Assembly (NCBI GenBank): GCA_023647555.1
Contig: JALRLY010000237.1
Coordinates: 1-37,629 of the forward strand
DNA from: Pancytospora philotis
Lineage: Eukaryota; Microsporidia
Direction of reading: 5' to 3'
DNA: 37,629 bases
Shown here: positions 26,132-34,222 of the stretch, piece after piece
Numbering within the stretch: position 1 is the first letter of the stretch
Layout: the number at the start of each line of letters is the position of its first letter
Notes under the pieces: generated by a model
Databases searched by the model: none
What the model saw: the letters and a program-made list of their open reading frames with translations, nothing else
Told to the model about the DNA's origin: nothing
Made by a program: the position numbers and the translations under genes

Positions 26132-26794
26132 ATGGACCCCAAGCAGCTGCAGCGGGCGCTCATGGAAATGTTCCCCAAGCTCACCGAGGCCCAGGCGCGT
26201 TCGCTGGTGCTCACCGGCGACGACTTCTCGGTGCTGGTCACGCGCGTGCTCGACAACAACATCGGCGCACCAATGGTGCCGCTCAAGGAGATGACGTACA
26301 GGGGGCGCGCCGCCCCTAAGGTGCCGCGCGTGTACAACTACCCCGAGGTCTTCCGGCCGGTCTACGCCAACCGGCACGGGAATGTGGAGGAGCTCAGGCA
26401 CGAGGCCGGAGCGCTGCACCGCGAGGCCGAGCAGAGCGCGAAGTACGGCAGCGGGCAGCGGGCCCCCGAGGTCCGGACGCATTACGGCATCGAGAACGAC
26501 GTGCTGAGGGAGAGGGCGGGCCATTTCAACAGAGAGGCTGCGATGCTCATCATGCGCAGGTCTTTGGAGCAGGGCGGACCGATAGACCTGCACGGGCTGT
26601 ACGTCAACGAAGCACTCAAGTTCCTGGACGACTATCTGGTGCGCTACCGGCCGAAGGACATCGTGCTCGTGACCGGCCGCCAGTACAACAGCGCGCGGCT
26701 GCGGCCTGCGGTCGAAAAGTGGCTCAAGGACAACAATTTCATGGTGCACGACGAAGGGCCGTCGCTGCACGGGGTCCTGAAGCCCGACATCTGA
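26132..26794 (+). CDS. CUE-DUF1771-Smr protein (Cue2/N4BP2-like, no-go decay)
   Basis: A 220-residue protein with a CUE-like N-terminus (LMEMFPKLTEAQARSLV, about 10-42), a DUF1771 helical block (about 89-150, with HEAGALHREAEQSAKYG) and an Smr domain (about 151-220). This domain order is that of yeast Cue2, the endonuclease that cuts mRNA at collided ribosomes. The catalytic DLHG (152-155) is present, but the usual second Smr motif GxGxHS reads GRQYNS (182-187), with Gly to Gln, His to Asn and a shortened loop. Activity therefore cannot be assumed. Yeast Cue2 has 443 residues; here only one CUE-like unit is seen. The in-frame extension upstream of 26132 overlaps the divergent promoter. Confidence 0.8.
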   Translation: MDPKQLQRALMEMFPKLTEAQARSLVLTGDDFSVLVTRVLDNNIGAPMVPLKEMTYRGRAAPKVPRVYNYPEVFRPVYANRHGNVEELRHEAGALHREAEQSAKYGSGQRAPEVRTHYGIENDVLRERAGHFNREAAMLIMRRSLEQGGPIDLHGLYVNEALKFLDDYLVRYRPKDIVLVTGRQYNSARLRPAVEKWLKDNNFMVHDEGPSLHGVLKPDI

Positions 26795-27298
26795 CGGGGT
26801 ATTTTTGCGTCGAGTCAACAATACTGCTGGGAAGCCGCATGTGGCTCTCCATCTTCAATACAGTGACTAAATTTATCGAGGGGTGTTCGCAGTTTTTAGG
26901 ATACGGTTGGTTGTGCACGTCTGAGCTAGGCTAGTTAATCATACATTTACTCTCGAATAAGAGCTACGAGCACAGCAGTCTGCTAGCAGACTATGCTTTT
27001 AACGATTCTCGTAGATAGCACATCCCGGGGCTGCCGATTGAACATTTACTTCTTACTTCAGCGCCATCGTGTGCCCGGCACTTTCCTGGTGCATAACAGT
27101 GAAAAAACTATTGAATAATTGATCTCGAACTAAAAATGGCAAGCGTATGCATCCTACTGGCCTAAGCTAAATGCGATAATAGCACAACTGGGTAGAATGC
27201 CTCATAAAAAATACAATTAAAAATGCAAAGCGATTTTATTTCTCCATCTTTCCGGTCTCTTCGGTAGCGCTAGCCTCATCGATGTTTATGCTTTTGAG
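26795..27298. other. gene-free region with palindromic hairpin
   Basis: About 500 bp between the Smr gene and the 3' end of a secreted-protein gene. It holds ACAGTGACTAAATTTATC (26860-26877), a nested inverted repeat at 26964-27014, and an A/T-rich stretch near 27200-27240 with AATAAA-type signals for the minus-strand gene. No ORF is convincing and no known RNA family is recognised. Confidence 0.5.
26964..27014. repeat. nested inverted repeat with perfect 16-bp palindrome
   Basis: CTACGAG (26964-26970) and CTCGTAG (27008-27014) are complementary arms that enclose AGTCTGCTAGCAGACT (26977-26992), a perfect 16-bp palindrome. Either strand could fold into an outer stem of 7 bp and an inner stem of 6-7 bp. 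Confidence 0.7.
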
Positions 27299-28474
27299 CT
27301 ATTCATCAAGAGTATTGTCAAGCATTTTTTTAGCAACAAGTTCGATTTCACCGGCAATTATCTTTTTGATTAGCCTGGGGGCGTGTCTCATAAATTTAAA
27401 GGGAGCGTTATTGTGGTGTGCAAAGGCGTTACTAATTTCATTAATTAACATCGGCACATATCTCTTATAATAAACTAAAGCAGTATTAATCTCATTTGCA
27501 TGCCTTTGTAAAACGTCTATTTGATAAATAACTTGCGTTCGGGCTGCCTCCCAGAAAGATCCCCATCCTTCAAAGTTCATTTCCGGATACACAAAATGCA
27601 AATACTTGAACATGCTATCACCACCAAATTTTTTGTAGGTATTAACTATTTCTCTCGATACTTTTTCTGGTACTACTTCAAGAACATGTTTGAGCGCATT
27701 TTCACGATAATTCTTAATGCAATACAAATAGCCAACACCAATGGCATTAGGAGCCCCAGCTGTGCCAAATAAACTTGTCGTGATTGGACAAGAAAAAGCT
27801 CCCTTGCCCCCATGAGCCTGGCTCCTCTTATCTATAATATCTCTAAGTGCATTCATCTCTTCAAATGCGGCCGCATCAAGCCTTTCGAGTTTTTTATCAT
27901 GGCAACTTTGAGCAAAGTTTATAATATCCTTTGCTGTATTTCTAAGTGAGAGCATGATATCACGAAACTCAAAATACTCATAATCATAAGCACGCAGCAG
28001 AAGTCGGACGTACTCATAACTCCTTCTCAATCGCTCTGATAATAAAAAAAATCGCCTTAATTCTTCAGTACGCTCTGCAACAAAAGAACCTGTGTTTACT
28101 TCACGGCGCTTTTCAAAACTATCTTCTTTATAGGCTAGTTTCACATGATCACGAAGTATATTCTGGTAAATCTCAAGAAGTTGCATTCTCCATTCTTTCG
28201 AATAAATAGACGCAGCGGTGTAACTGATGCCTTGTACAGGCAGCTCTAGTGGTGACAAGCCACTGGTCGGCTCTGCGAGATGCGGCATTCCAACAAGTTG
28301 GCCCTCAAAAACTGGCAGCGTAAAGCGCGCAGCATCATCGTTGGCAGATGTACTAGAGTCGGGTTTAGCCATTTGCGCATAATCATCGTTTGTCAATAAC
28401 CCGATCAGGTGCAGCGTGGATAAAGATACCGCAAGACACTGAGCGATGCATGTAAACTTGGTCGCGCAACGCAT
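27299..28474 (-). CDS. secreted hypothetical protein, AT-rich coding
   Basis: A 391-residue product with an N-terminal hydrophobic signal-like segment (about 8-28: IAQCLAVSLSTLHLIGLL), then a low-complexity polar linker and a mainly alpha-helical body rich in Arg, Glu, Tyr and Leu. No known domain is visible. Codons are clearly AT-richer than in neighbouring genes, suggesting fast evolution, recent arrival or weak codon selection. The start has one of the best promoter motifs in the window, so the gene is probably expressed. Lineage-specific secreted proteins of microsporidia are often host-directed; that role is inference only. Confidence 0.7.
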   Translation of the reverse strand: MRCATKFTCIAQCLAVSLSTLHLIGLLTNDDYAQMAKPDSSTSANDDAARFTLPVFEGQLVGMPHLAEPTSGLSPLELPVQGISYTAASIYSKEWRMQLLEIYQNILRDHVKLAYKEDSFEKRREVNTGSFVAERTEELRRFFLLSERLRRSYEYVRLLLRAYDYEYFEFRDIMLSLRNTAKDIINFAQSCHDKKLERLDAAAFEEMNALRDIIDKRSQAHGGKGAFSCPITTSLFGTAGAPNAIGVGYLYCIKNYRENALKHVLEVVPEKVSREIVNTYKKFGGDSMFKYLHFVYPEMNFEGWGSFWEAARTQVIYQIDVLQRHANEINTALVYYKRYVPMLINEISNAFAHHNNAPFKFMRHAPRLIKKIIAGEIELVAKKMLDNTLDE

Positions 28475-28490
28475 GGGGTAAAAATTTATT
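28475..28490 (-). promoter_or_regulatory. start-proximal AAATTTTTACCCC element
   Basis: On the minus strand AATAAATTTTTACCCC directly precedes ATG at 28474. Both halves of the motif are complete. Confidence 0.75.
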
Positions 28491-29078
28491 CATTGCTTGT
28501 AGCCAGCGTCAGATAAGGGGTATTAATTACATGCTAGATTGAACAGAGACTGCATTTATCCAATGAGAATTTGATTGATTCAGCCCCTTTGATTTTGCGC
28601 TGGATATTTGTAGTATCGCCACGCGGTTCCGCGGCAGACCGCGCCAGCGCTGAGCAGATAAAACGCAGAGCCGCAACAATGATGGGTGCAGACGATAGAA
28701 GACCGGTTGCATGTCTTCGCTGATTCCAGCCTCGTATCGGTGGTGGTTCAACAGGCTATGGAAAACTACCCAGTGTGAACAGAAAGGCCAGCTCGTATCT
28801 AAAAGATGTGCTCTCGAGTGCTTTTCTGAGCACGGTTATTCGGACGTATGCTTTGGCAGATTTATGAATTCTGATTTTGCGTATACAATATGTGTGGAGC
28901 TTCGTAACCGCATCATCTCGTGTATCGATGCAAAGGATAGCCTCATATGCCACTTAAAGTCAATGAATTTAACGTAAGCAATGCAACTAAATAAATCGCA
29001 GACTATTACTGGCTATCTGCTATAACACGGAACGTGCGGTGCCGACAGGCTGTTCCGCGCAACACTGCGAACGTGCGG
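28491..29078. other. divergent intergenic region between two secreted-protein genes
   Basis: About 590 bp. It contains one doubtful ORF on the plus strand (28711-28977), a small GC-rich hairpin near 28622-28645, and otherwise A/T-rich sequence. It must hold the regulatory sequence for both flanking genes. Confidence 0.45.
28711..28977 (+). CDS. doubtful small ORF or gene relic
   Basis: An 88-residue frame, Cys- and Ser-containing, without signal peptide or membrane helix. The stop is followed by ACTAAATAAA within 15 bp, like other 3' ends here, which is the main argument for it. No promoter-like element precedes the start and no family is recognised. It may be a relic in the secreted-protein island. 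Confidence 0.25.
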   Translation: MSSLIPASYRWWFNRLWKTTQCEQKGQLVSKRCALECFSEHGYSDVCFGRFMNSDFAYTICVELRNRIISCIDAKDSLICHLKSMNLT

Positions 29079-29117
29079 AAATTTTTCAGGAATTTACAAA
29101 ACCTACCGACCCCTAGC
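29079..29117 (+). promoter_or_regulatory. start-proximal AAATTTTT...CCCC element
   Basis: AAATTTTT (29079-29086), a second AATTTA, and CCCC (29110-29113) precede ATG at 29118. This sets the start 84 bp downstream of the first in-frame ATG. Confidence 0.65.
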
Positions 29118-30689
29118 ATGCTGTTCATCGATTTTATCCTGGTACTGCTGACCGCATGCTGCAGTCCCCATATTGCTGAACCCAGCGCGGGCGTTCTTCT
29201 TTGTGCCGACATATCCGCGTACACGACATTCGGCTTAGAAAGCTCCTGCGATATAAATACGCTTGAGGTAGTCCTGCTGGAGCCTGTGTGCCGAAATTGC
29301 CTGTCCTTTGTTCCGCCTGCAAGGCCCGTGGAATTCATCGAGGCGGAGCTGCGAGGCATGGCGCCCCTGACCCGCGAATTTTTTGTGGTTACAGCGGTTC
29401 TCAAAGCTGATGATCCCCGCATGCCGCTCGACCTGCTTATGACCGGATCCGGATATGCGCGCCACTATCTGCTCGCCAAGCTGTTCTCGCCGCTTTACAC
29501 GGAGCATCTTAAGAATCGCTGGGTGCTTCAGGCGAACAACCCATACACGCACGATTTCATGGGGTTGGTCAGCGCAGAAAAGCACAGGGAAAAGCTGCAA
29601 CAAGTCAGACAAATATTATTTGAAAGAGCTTATAGCGTTCTTCCGCTTACTTTCTTGCAGTATGCTAAGGCTGTGCACGGTGAGAACGACAGCTTTGACT
29701 ATGCGATTTATACACTAGCAAAGGAACGCCATAGCCAATTTTTTAACGGAGACATTACACGGATGTTGTTTCATTGGTTACATTGCGATTCACACACCCT
29801 GCACTGGATCATATTTGTGCGAGAATACCTCAAGATGGTGCTTTTGCCCGGCTACCTGTCAGACCACAGGCAGCGTTTCATAAAGAAGGAAATAGTCGAG
29901 TTTGTGGCGAGCAAAGATGATGAAATGTACCTAGAGCTGCTCAAGTCATTCAGAATGACCCGCTCCATCAGGGCGCACGTCGGGAAGCATGTGGAAAAGT
30001 ATGCTGCGAAGCGTGTGGATGGGCCAGGAGTGTACGATATCAGCCCGCACTTTATGTACAACTATTACAGAATCCTCCACATTTCTTCTAACGGCGCATT
30101 CGATATGGCTTCTACGATCTTTTGGCCGAAGTTTCTGGGCAGCCCAGCCACGTTTATCAGAACAAAGGGCGTCTGGAGCGAGGATCGCGCCCACTTCAAT
30201 AAGATCGGGCGCGTGTGGCTGCACACGTTCTTCAACACGTTAGCAGAAAAGGACTCCTTGGCGGGGATGAACCGGAGTACTGCCATGTTCAAGTATGTGG
30301 GGATGTTAGAATTCGGCACATTCATAGAGATTACGACGATTATCACCAGTAACTCCTGTGAAGCATTATGGGACTACATGGTTGGGTTTCTCGATAAGGA
30401 TTCCAGGAAAGCCTACCTGTCCGGCGCACGGGCCATGCTAGGCAACAGCGATGAGCAATCAAGACTCGAGAGACAGCTGGAACGGACAGTAGAGCGGATT
30501 ACGTTCCTCGACAACCTAGCAGTAGGTGGGGATAGCAAAACGCAGTTTCTTTTGGAGCTCCATCTAAAGCAGCAAAAAATGTGCAGCAGACCACACACAG
30601 GTCAGGAAGCACCAGAAGACACCGGGGCCTGCGCTCCCAAGCGCCTACGCGAGAACGCTCCGAATATTAGAAGTGCGCTGCAGCATTGA
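29118..30689 (+). CDS. secreted hypothetical protein, large
   Basis: A 523-residue product with an N-terminal signal peptide (MLFIDFILVLLTACCS, about 1-17), a Cys-containing N-terminal third, and a long helical body rich in aromatic residues (for example HTLHWIIFVREYL, DALWDYM-like and FWPKFLG segments). The C-terminal 45 residues are polar and probably disordered, with a basic patch KRLRE. No known domain is recognised and I see no clear similarity to its divergent neighbour. Codon use is intermediate between that neighbour and core genes. A host-interaction or spore-surface role is inference from secretion and lineage restriction. The ATG at 29034 lies upstream of the promoter element and is disfavoured. 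Confidence 0.72.
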   Translation: MLFIDFILVLLTACCSPHIAEPSAGVLLCADISAYTTFGLESSCDINTLEVVLLEPVCRNCLSFVPPARPVEFIEAELRGMAPLTREFFVVTAVLKADDPRMPLDLLMTGSGYARHYLLAKLFSPLYTEHLKNRWVLQANNPYTHDFMGLVSAEKHREKLQQVRQILFERAYSVLPLTFLQYAKAVHGENDSFDYAIYTLAKERHSQFFNGDITRMLFHWLHCDSHTLHWIIFVREYLKMVLLPGYLSDHRQRFIKKEIVEFVASKDDEMYLELLKSFRMTRSIRAHVGKHVEKYAAKRVDGPGVYDISPHFMYNYYRILHISSNGAFDMASTIFWPKFLGSPATFIRTKGVWSEDRAHFNKIGRVWLHTFFNTLAEKDSLAGMNRSTAMFKYVGMLEFGTFIEITTIITSNSCEALWDYMVGFLDKDSRKAYLSGARAMLGNSDEQSRLERQLERTVERITFLDNLAVGGDSKTQFLLELHLKQQKMCSRPHTGQEAPEDTGACAPKRLRENAPNIRSALQH

Positions 30690-30912
30690 TAGAGAAACTA
30701 AATTATTACACGTTTAAGCAACTGTTCGCGATTTTATGATTTGGTATTTTAGACATATTGACAGTACCGCTCCTCGACGCCACGGGGCAAGCTGATGGCG
30801 CCGTGTCTTAATGTCGCAACATGATTCGCCAAAACAAAAACACGCGCGGCTGCTAGCGTGTCGGATCCAAAAGAACACATGCTCGAATATAACGGCTCTA
30901 ATCTAATACGGG

Positions 30913-30918
30913 TTTAAT
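30913..30918 (-). terminator. ATTAAA hexamer overlapping the transporter stop
   Basis: On the minus strand ATTAAA (30918-30913) contains the TAA stop (30916-30914). Confidence 0.45.
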
Positions 30919-32503
30919 AATACACCTCAGAAACATGGACATTGGTCTCCCTGCGCAGCATCTCGCCGTACAGATTGCACGGGCTGCCGACGATCCGCAG
31001 GCGCTGCAGCGTACGGGCGAGGTCCACCAGGAACAGGTTCCCGTTCATGTCGACGTAGGGACAGGCGCTCAGATCGAGGGTGACCTCCTGCGCGTCGGGC
31101 GGCAGATCGAGCTTAAGCCGGCTGAGCGTCATGAAGCACAGCACGTAGTCGACACGCACGACGCCGAGCGAGGCCGGCGCGGGCACCGCCTTGCAGCCGA
31201 GCATGCTGCTGTAGTAGCGGAGCGCGATGATGGCGGCGATGGCCGACACGATCGCAAAGCCGGCGGCGAAGCTCACGCACTGGCAGAACACCACGCCGAG
31301 CGTGATGATGCCGAAGTCCGAGCTCGAAAGCGTCCCGCGGATGCGGACGTAGTAGCTGTAGATGAAGGAGAACCCGAGGTAGCTCAGGATGATCGACGAC
31401 AGAATGGCGGGGATGTAGTCCCTGAAGTACGGCGCGCCGAGGGCGAGCACTATCGGCACCAGCGTGCCGAGGCACGAGGCGAAGTGGCACCGGGCGCCCG
31501 ACTTGTAGAACAGGATGGAGGTCGAGCTCACGAAATAGGAAGGGAAGCCCGTGAAGGCCGTCAGCAGGTTCGCGATGCCCTGCGTGCGCCACTCGCGGTT
31601 CAGATCCACGGGCGTCTTCGTGAAGAACGCGTACGGGACGACGTTGGTGTTGATGTGGATGAGATTGAACAGCACAAGCGAAAGGATGTTGCTGATGTTC
31701 CGCAGCACGCACTGGTAGCTGATGGAGGCGCCCTTGAAGAGCGACAGAATGTGCCAGAACTTCAGATCGGCGCTCTCGCCGAAGTCCACAATGTAGCCCG
31801 CCTCGCGGAGCTTCGCGCTGGGCATGCCGAGGACGAGCCGGAAGATCACGTTGAACGCCGTGGTGATCAGCGCGGCAGCGAGCGGGATGAGGAATGCGAA
31901 GTCGGGGAACCTAAACTCCGTGCACAGCAGCACGAAGCCCGCGGCGAGCGAAATGCCGAGGAGCGCGAGGCTGGCCGTGCTGGGCAGATCGCTCAGATAG
32001 TCGCCGACGGCGTCTCTGAGAATGCTGATGCCGATCGACGTCATCACGCTGAAGACCGCGAGGAACGGCAGATCCTTGAAGTAGTCGCCGAGCCCGTAGA
32101 GGTACGGAATGAAGGACAGCATCGCGAAGATGAACGTGGAAATGCCCACGCACAGCAGCACGTTCGCGTAGAAGTCCGCGGGGCTGACCGGGCCCTTGTC
32201 GGTCTTCAGCGTGCTGTAGCAGGCAGCGGCGATCTGGCGGGAGATGAGCGCCGCCTCGAACACGATGCTCGCCGCAATGCCCGTCCTGATGCTGCTGCAG
32301 AAGGCGTAGACGACCTGCGCGAAGTACGTGGTGAGCAGGAAGACCGTTGAGGAGAGGAACGTGGTCGACGGCGCGTCCTCGCCCCCGTCCCACGAGAAAA
32401 GCCGCAGCCCGATCGAAAAGTAGTCTATGGAGACGAACACGAGCAGCGAGAGGAAGCTCGTCAGCAAGTTCAGCAGACTGCTCGACTGCTTCGCCGCGCC
32501 CAT
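30914..32503 (-). CDS. SulP/SLC26-family transporter with STAS domain
   Basis: A 529-residue polytopic membrane protein with about 12 hydrophobic segments (about 10-425) and a C-terminal STAS-like domain (about 430-529, with VTLDLSACPYVDMNG). The segment VDLNREWRTQGIANLLTAFTGFP is the SulP signature area, resembling the vacuolar yeast protein Ygr125w/Vsb1 more than plasma-membrane sulfate permeases. Substrate cannot be read from sequence: an anion or an amino acid is possible. Microsporidia depend on host nutrients, so an importer or vacuolar transporter is plausible. The upstream region holds an A/T core and a minisatellite. Confidence 0.82.
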   Translation of the reverse strand: MGAAKQSSSLLNLLTSFLSLLVFVSIDYFSIGLRLFSWDGGEDAPSTTFLSSTVFLLTTYFAQVVYAFCSSIRTGIAASIVFEAALISRQIAAACYSTLKTDKGPVSPADFYANVLLCVGISTFIFAMLSFIPYLYGLGDYFKDLPFLAVFSVMTSIGISILRDAVGDYLSDLPSTASLALLGISLAAGFVLLCTEFRFPDFAFLIPLAAALITTAFNVIFRLVLGMPSAKLREAGYIVDFGESADLKFWHILSLFKGASISYQCVLRNISNILSLVLFNLIHINTNVVPYAFFTKTPVDLNREWRTQGIANLLTAFTGFPSYFVSSTSILFYKSGARCHFASCLGTLVPIVLALGAPYFRDYIPAILSSIILSYLGFSFIYSYYVRIRGTLSSSDFGIITLGVVFCQCVSFAAGFAIVSAIAAIIALRYYSSMLGCKAVPAPASLGVVRVDYVLCFMTLSRLKLDLPPDAQEVTLDLSACPYVDMNGNLFLVDLARTLQRLRIVGSPCNLYGEMLRRETNVHVSEVYY

Positions 32504-32542
32504 ATGGGCTGCGCTCGGATTAACAGTTTTAGCAAAAATTTT
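32504..32542 (-). promoter_or_regulatory. SLC26 upstream AAAATTTTT core
   Basis: On the minus strand AAAATTTTT (32542-32534) lies 30 bp before ATG, with GCAGCCC close to the start. It is looser than at other genes. Confidence 0.5.
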
Positions 32543-32572
32543 AGCGGCCAGAAAGGAGCAGACGGTGAATGT

Positions 32573-32692
32573 CTGTACGCACTCGGGATGTAGCGCCTGT
32601 ACACACTCGGGGTGTAGCGCCTGTACGCACTCGGGGTGTAGCGCCTGTACACACTCGGGGTGTAGCGCCTGTACATACTCGGGGTGCAGGCA
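32573..32692. repeat. 24-bp minisatellite, five copies
   Basis: Five head-to-tail 24-bp units: 32573-32596, 32597-32620, 32621-32644, 32645-32668 and a diverged last copy 32669-32692. The consensus begins CTGTACRCACTCGGGG. Position 7 alternates G, A, G, A in units 1-4, so a 48-bp dimer seems to have been duplicated. The array lies 70-190 bp upstream of the SLC26 start and before the 3' end of the coiled-coil gene. Units are a multiple of 3, so both strands stay open (CTHSGCSA-type repeats on plus), but no start, promoter or codon context supports translation. Confidence 0.9.
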
Positions 32693-32773
32693 GCTCTAAA
32701 AAACGCAAATCCTCGACACTTACAAAATAGAGAATAAAAAGACAGTGCAACGTGTTTTAATAACTCCACGCTC

Positions 32774-33841
32774 TCAGAACGGCTTGGGCCCCTTTTTGTC
32801 CGGCATCGGGCTCGAGTTGTTAAAGGAGAGGTTGTTGAAGAAGTTGCAGCCGTCTTCTTGGAACAGCTTCTTCACGTCGACCATCTTCGGCTGGCTGGCG
32901 GTCTGGCTCTTCGCCGCCACAGGCTTCGTCTCCTTTTTAGGCTTCTTGGCGGGCGCGGCGGCGCTGCTGCTCGGCGCCTTCTTGCCAGTGCTGAAAATAT
33001 CCGGCAGTTCGCGCTGCGGCTGAATCACATCAGCGGCGCTGACGACGGCCTCCCGCGGCCCCTGCTTCTTCATCCGCTCCACCTGGTCGGTCAGCCTCTC
33101 TATCACCTTCTCCTTGCTGGCAAGCGAGTCCTGGAGCAGGGAGATGGTGTCCCGCTGCCGCTCGGCCAGTGCGTTCGCGCTCTCCGCATCAGCCCTGTAC
33201 CTCTGCAGCGACGCAACCTCGTTCTGCAGCTCGGCTATCTCCATCTTGAGCGCGCCGGGGTCGGTGCCGCCCTGCTTGTTCCTCATCCTGGCCACATCGC
33301 TGTCCAGCTTCTTCTCCCGCGCTCTGCTCTTCTCGAGCTCGGCCTCCAGCTTCCCGAGACTGGCCCGGTAGTCGCTCTGGATCTGCGCCAGATCCCTCAC
33401 CGCGCTCAGGATCTTGCCCTGGGTATCTGCGATGTCAGCGAGCGCAGCATCGCCATCGAGCACCGGTACAGCGCCCTTCTTGGCCTTCCCGTCCTTCCCT
33501 TGCAGCGCGGTGTTACGCTTCACGAGCTCATCCCGCACCTTCTTCAGCGCGGCGCACTCCTCGGCCTGGGCCTCCAGCTTCAGCCTGGCGGCCGCGAGCT
33601 CCTCGCCCTTCTCTCTGAGCGCGTCCTCGAGTGCCTTCATCTGCTTCAGATCCTCGCCATGCGGCGCTCCGTCCCCGATAGAGTCGTCGGAATGCGATTC
33701 TCTGTTGGCTGCTTCTGCAGTGAGCCGCGCTATCTCCCCGTGCAGGCCGTCCATCTGTTTGGCGTGGTTCTTGAACGCCATCGCGATGTACTCCTGCTCC
33801 AGCGTGCGTGTTCTATTGGCAGCGATGCTGAGCTCGTCCAT
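32774..33841 (-). CDS. coiled-coil protein, unknown
   Basis: A 355-residue protein dominated by coiled coil (about 10-250, rich in E, K, A, L, R heptads), then a Lys/Ala/Pro/Ser-rich basic region (about 280-325) and a conserved-looking C-terminal end (VKKLFQEDGCNFFNNLSF). No motor, SMC or kinase domain is present. A structural or tethering role, such as cytoskeleton, spindle pole, golgin-like tether or polar-tube scaffold, is possible but not shown. The start at 33841 is preferred because it follows GAGGGGCCCCCG directly and because the A/T core lies between it and the upstream Met at 33895. Confidence 0.65.
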   Translation of the reverse strand: MDELSIAANRTRTLEQEYIAMAFKNHAKQMDGLHGEIARLTAEAANRESHSDDSIGDGAPHGEDLKQMKALEDALREKGEELAAARLKLEAQAEECAALKKVRDELVKRNTALQGKDGKAKKGAVPVLDGDAALADIADTQGKILSAVRDLAQIQSDYRASLGKLEAELEKSRAREKKLDSDVARMRNKQGGTDPGALKMEIAELQNEVASLQRYRADAESANALAERQRDTISLLQDSLASKEKVIERLTDQVERMKKQGPREAVVSAADVIQPQRELPDIFSTGKKAPSSSAAAPAKKPKKETKPVAAKSQTASQPKMVDVKKLFQEDGCNFFNNLSFNNSSPMPDKKGPKPF

Positions 33842-33842
33842 C

Positions 33843-33887
33843 GGGGGCCCCTCAAAATGCCTTAAGGATGCCGAGTCATAAAAATTT
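33843..33887 (-). promoter_or_regulatory. upstream AAATTTTT core and GGGGCCCCC of the coiled-coil gene
   Basis: On the minus strand AAATTTTT (33887-33880) is followed, 28 bp later, by GGGGCCCCC next to the start. Confidence 0.5.
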
Positions 33888-34222
33888 GGAGGCATTTGTT
33901 AGCTGGGCGGGAAATGGTGCAGTGAAGCGGCCGGGCGTACCAGTGCTTGTGGGTGAACTGTAAAAGGAGCATGACATTCTATGCAAACTGACTTGGCAGC
34001 TCATTTGCCCATGGACCACAGTTCCAATCAACAACTCACTAGGATGCCATTATCATAGCAATCCATCCATCTATCGATTGTATCGTAGATAAAACTCAAA
34101 GAAGCACTATTCGATACACCAACAGATACCATGATACCATTTCCTCAAGCAATGACAATAAAAATCTATACTGATTAATTTATTCATACCAAAAGCGGCA
34201 GCAAACATTGCTACGCCCAGAC
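33888..34222. other. gene-free region between CTR9 and the coiled-coil gene
   Basis: About 335 bp, AT-richer than the genes. It contains an AATAAA-type signal near 34178 for CTR9 (minus strand). No ORF or RNA gene is recognised. Confidence 0.4.

Noticed and set aside
26795..27298. 5S rRNA, U2/U6 snRNA or SRP RNA in the gene-free gaps
   Set aside because: None of the short conserved boxes of these RNAs was recognised by eye here or in 36252-37166; a covariance search is needed for a firm negative.
27299..30689. Homology between the two secreted proteins of the island
   Set aside because: By eye no shared motif or cysteine pattern; both are helical, which is not enough to call paralogues.
30935..32350. 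471-residue plus-strand ORF over the SLC26 gene
   Set aside because: Highly polar low-complexity shadow (Arg/Glu/His/Asp) of a clear membrane transporter.
32573..32692. CRISPR array
   Set aside because: The units are directly adjacent with no spacers, and the genome is eukaryotic.
32427..32699. 90-residue plus-strand ORF with CTHSGCSA repeats
   Set aside because: It starts inside the antisense of the transporter N-terminus and owes its repeats to the 24-bp minisatellite; the minus strand gives an equally open YRRYTPS repeat.
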